A stretch of 6,052 nt of DNA from Deltaproteobacteria bacterium (lineage in GTDB: Bacteria > Desulfobacterota > Syntrophia > Syntrophales > UBA5619). The position numbers and the translations under genes were made by a program. The first letter of the stretch is position 1. Each line of letters opens with the position of its first letter. Below are positions 4,859 to 6,052 of the stretch, piece after piece. A model generated the notes under the pieces. That model worked only from the letters and a program-made list of their open reading frames with translations, searched no databases and had not been told where the DNA came from. The stretch is from the NCBI GenBank assembly GCA_026388345.1, contig JAPLJY010000318.1, positions 1-6,052 of the forward strand. The letters run 5' to 3'.

Positions 4859-5730
4859 AACGAGAATCCTTTTTTCTTTGCCTGCTCCTGCCGGCCGTCC
4901 TCCTCTTTTCCGGCTGCCAGGCGATGATGACCGGAACGGCAAAGGTGACTACCCAGGCCGAGAAAGCCGGTGTGATCAGCCCCGAAAAGGCGCAGTCCAT
5001 CAATAAAAGCACCGAAAACATTGCCGAAGCCGATGCCAAGAGGAGGGAGGAGTTCACCCCCGAGCAGGAGTATTACATCGGCCGGTCCGTGGCGGTGGTG
5101 ATCCTGAGCAAGTATCCGCCCTATGCGAACCCGCCGGCCAACGAATATTTGAACCTCATCGGCCAGGCCCTGGCCCAGGTCTCGGACATGCCGGAGATCT
5201 TCCTCGGTTACCGCGTTCTCGTTCTGAACTCCGACGAGATCAATGCCTTCGCCACGCCGGGCGGGCACATCTTCATCACCAAAGGGCTCCTCCGCTGCTG
5301 CCGCACCGAGGATGCCGTCGCCGCGGTGCTGGCCCACGAGATCGGACACATCCAGCTCAAGCACGGGATACAGGCCATCAAACAGGAGAGGACCAGAGAG
5401 TTCGGGAAGACGCTCGTCACGGAAATCGGTGGTGAAAAGCTCCTGGAGTCCTTCAGCGGCGCCATCGGGGACTTCACGAACATGATGATCAACACCGGCT
5501 ACTCCCGTCCATTCGAATACGCCGCCGACGATATCGCGCAGACCCTTCTCCGGCGCCTCGGCTATGACCCGAACGGGCTGGTGGAGGTGCTGATGGTGAT
5601 GGATAAAAAGCTGAAACCGGATGATGCCGGTTTTGGAAAGACCCATCCCGCTCCGCAGGACCGGATCGAGAAGGTCCAGAAGAAGACGGGCATCAAGTAT
5701 TCCCCGGTGCTGACCCCGAACGATTTGTGA
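4855..5730 (+). CDS. M48-family zinc metalloprotease, lipoprotein
   Basis: A 291-residue putative outer-membrane-anchored peptidase. The N-terminus is a lipoprotein signal with the lipobox-like LFSGC; the acylated Cys would be C21, and Gln follows, which does not signal inner-membrane retention. The protease domain spans about 68-280. AHEIGH carries the zinc-binding HExxH (H161, E162, H165). EYAAD supplies the probable third ligand E221, and D225 sits in the usual following position. FGKTHPAPQDRI (260-271) contains the M48 downstream THP motif with H264. NSDEINAFATPGGHIFITKG (125-144) is the typical M48 substrate-side strand. No TPR repeats follow, so it is closer to LoiP/YggG-like short members than to BepA. 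These proteases clear damaged or misassembled envelope proteins. It overlaps the SH3 gene by 4 nt and lies 7 nt before the CHASE2 gene. An adjacent Cys pair, C148-C149, just before the HExxH helix is unusual. Family call is strong. Confidence 0.92.
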   Translation: MKRESFFLCLLLPAVLLFSGCQAMMTGTAKVTTQAEKAGVISPEKAQSINKSTENIAEADAKRREEFTPEQEYYIGRSVAVVILSKYPPYANPPANEYLNLIGQALAQVSDMPEIFLGYRVLVLNSDEINAFATPGGHIFITKGLLRCCRTEDAVAAVLAHEIGHIQLKHGIQAIKQERTREFGKTLVTEIGGEKLLESFSGAIGDFTNMMINTGYSRPFEYAADDIAQTLLRRLGYDPNGLVEVLMVMDKKLKPDDAGFGKTHPAPQDRIEKVQKKTGIKYSPVLTPNDL

Positions 5731-5737
5731 GAACATC

Positions 5738-6052
5738 ATGAACGCCCTCTCGCCGGCAATCAAAAAATTGCTTCAGGGGCTCCTGGCCGCGCTGATCGGG
5801 TCTGCGGTGGCGCTGATCCTCTGGTCGCCGGGTTGGCTCGACAACTGGGAGGCGAGAACCTGGGATTGGCGGGTCAGGCTTCTGGCCAAACCGGGCAAGG
5901 CCACGGAGAAGATCCATCTCATCCTGCTCGATCAGAACAGCCTGGACTGGGGAAGCCAGGAAAACGGCCTGCCCTGGCCCTGGCCCCGGGAGATTTACGG
6001 CGCCATCATCAGCTTCTGTAAAAGAAACGGGGTCAAGGCCCTGGCTTTCGAT
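5738..6052 (+). CDS. CHASE2-domain membrane sensor, N-terminal part (cut by window end)
   Basis: The first 105 codons are present. A membrane helix lies at about 11-29 (LLQGLLAALIGSAVALILW), followed by WLDNWEARTWDWR, the usual CHASE2 opening, and then the extracytoplasmic domain with IHLILLDQNSLDW (59-71), PWPWPREIYGAII and GVKALAFD. CHASE2 is a periplasmic sensory domain followed in full-length proteins by three membrane helices and an output module, most often an adenylate/guanylate cyclase, sometimes a histidine kinase or Ser/Thr kinase. Here the output lies beyond the window and cannot be named; cyclase is the likely one by family habit. The ATG is 7 nt after the M48 stop with a weak GTGAGAA ribosome site, so translation is probably coupled. 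Context suggests it senses envelope conditions related to the protease and SH3 protein. Confidence 0.85.
   Translation, partial: MNALSPAIKKLLQGLLAALIGSAVALILWSPGWLDNWEARTWDWRVRLLAKPGKATEKIHLILLDQNSLDWGSQENGLPWPWPREIYGAIISFCKRNGVKALAFD

Noticed and set aside
4834..5763. Minus-strand 309-codon frame opposite the M48 gene
   Set aside because: It is antisense to a protease with complete catalytic motifs, and its translation has no recognisable domain.

Overview
The window looks like a chromosomal piece of a moderately GC-rich bacterium. The best guess is a Desulfobacterota (deltaproteobacterial) anaerobe of the Syntrophus or sulfate-reducer kind. This is an inference from gene content: an acyl-CoA dehydrogenase with a short N-terminal extension, an orphan ATPase with a DUF4143-type C-terminal half, and a Yip1 / SH3 / M48 lipoprotein / CHASE2 cluster. 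No rRNA, tRNA, CRISPR array, transposase gene or phage gene is visible.

Left part (1-1888, minus strand): three genes read leftwards. A 41-residue zinc-ribbon microprotein (1888-1763) ends 2 nt before the start of an SLC13/DASS-type membrane transporter (1760-306). This is followed after 69 nt by the first 78 codons of an acyl-CoA dehydrogenase, cut by the window edge. The layout suggests one operon that may link uptake of an organic anion to acyl-CoA oxidation.

Middle (1889-3758): a 433-nt divergent intergenic region with no convincing gene becomes AT-rich toward its right end and carries nested palindromes and several possible hairpins. It precedes an orphan plus-strand AAA-type ATPase with a C-terminal winged-helix/DUF4143 region (2322-3539). 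A 219-nt gap follows. It holds a GC-rich hairpin after the ATPase stop and then a near-consensus sigma70-type promoter (TTGACA, 17 bp, TATACT) whose spacer contains an 11-bp dyad.

Right part (3759-6052, plus strand): this promoter precedes a tightly spaced run encoding a five-helix Yip1-family membrane protein, a secreted SH3-domain protein, an M48 zinc metalloprotease lipoprotein (ATGA overlap with the SH3 gene), and a CHASE2-domain membrane sensor cut by the window end. Together they look like an envelope surveillance or proteolysis unit joined to a signalling protein. The overall role is inferred. Base composition is visibly uneven: the transporter is very GC-rich, while the ATPase, its upstream region and the Yip1 gene are more AT-rich.
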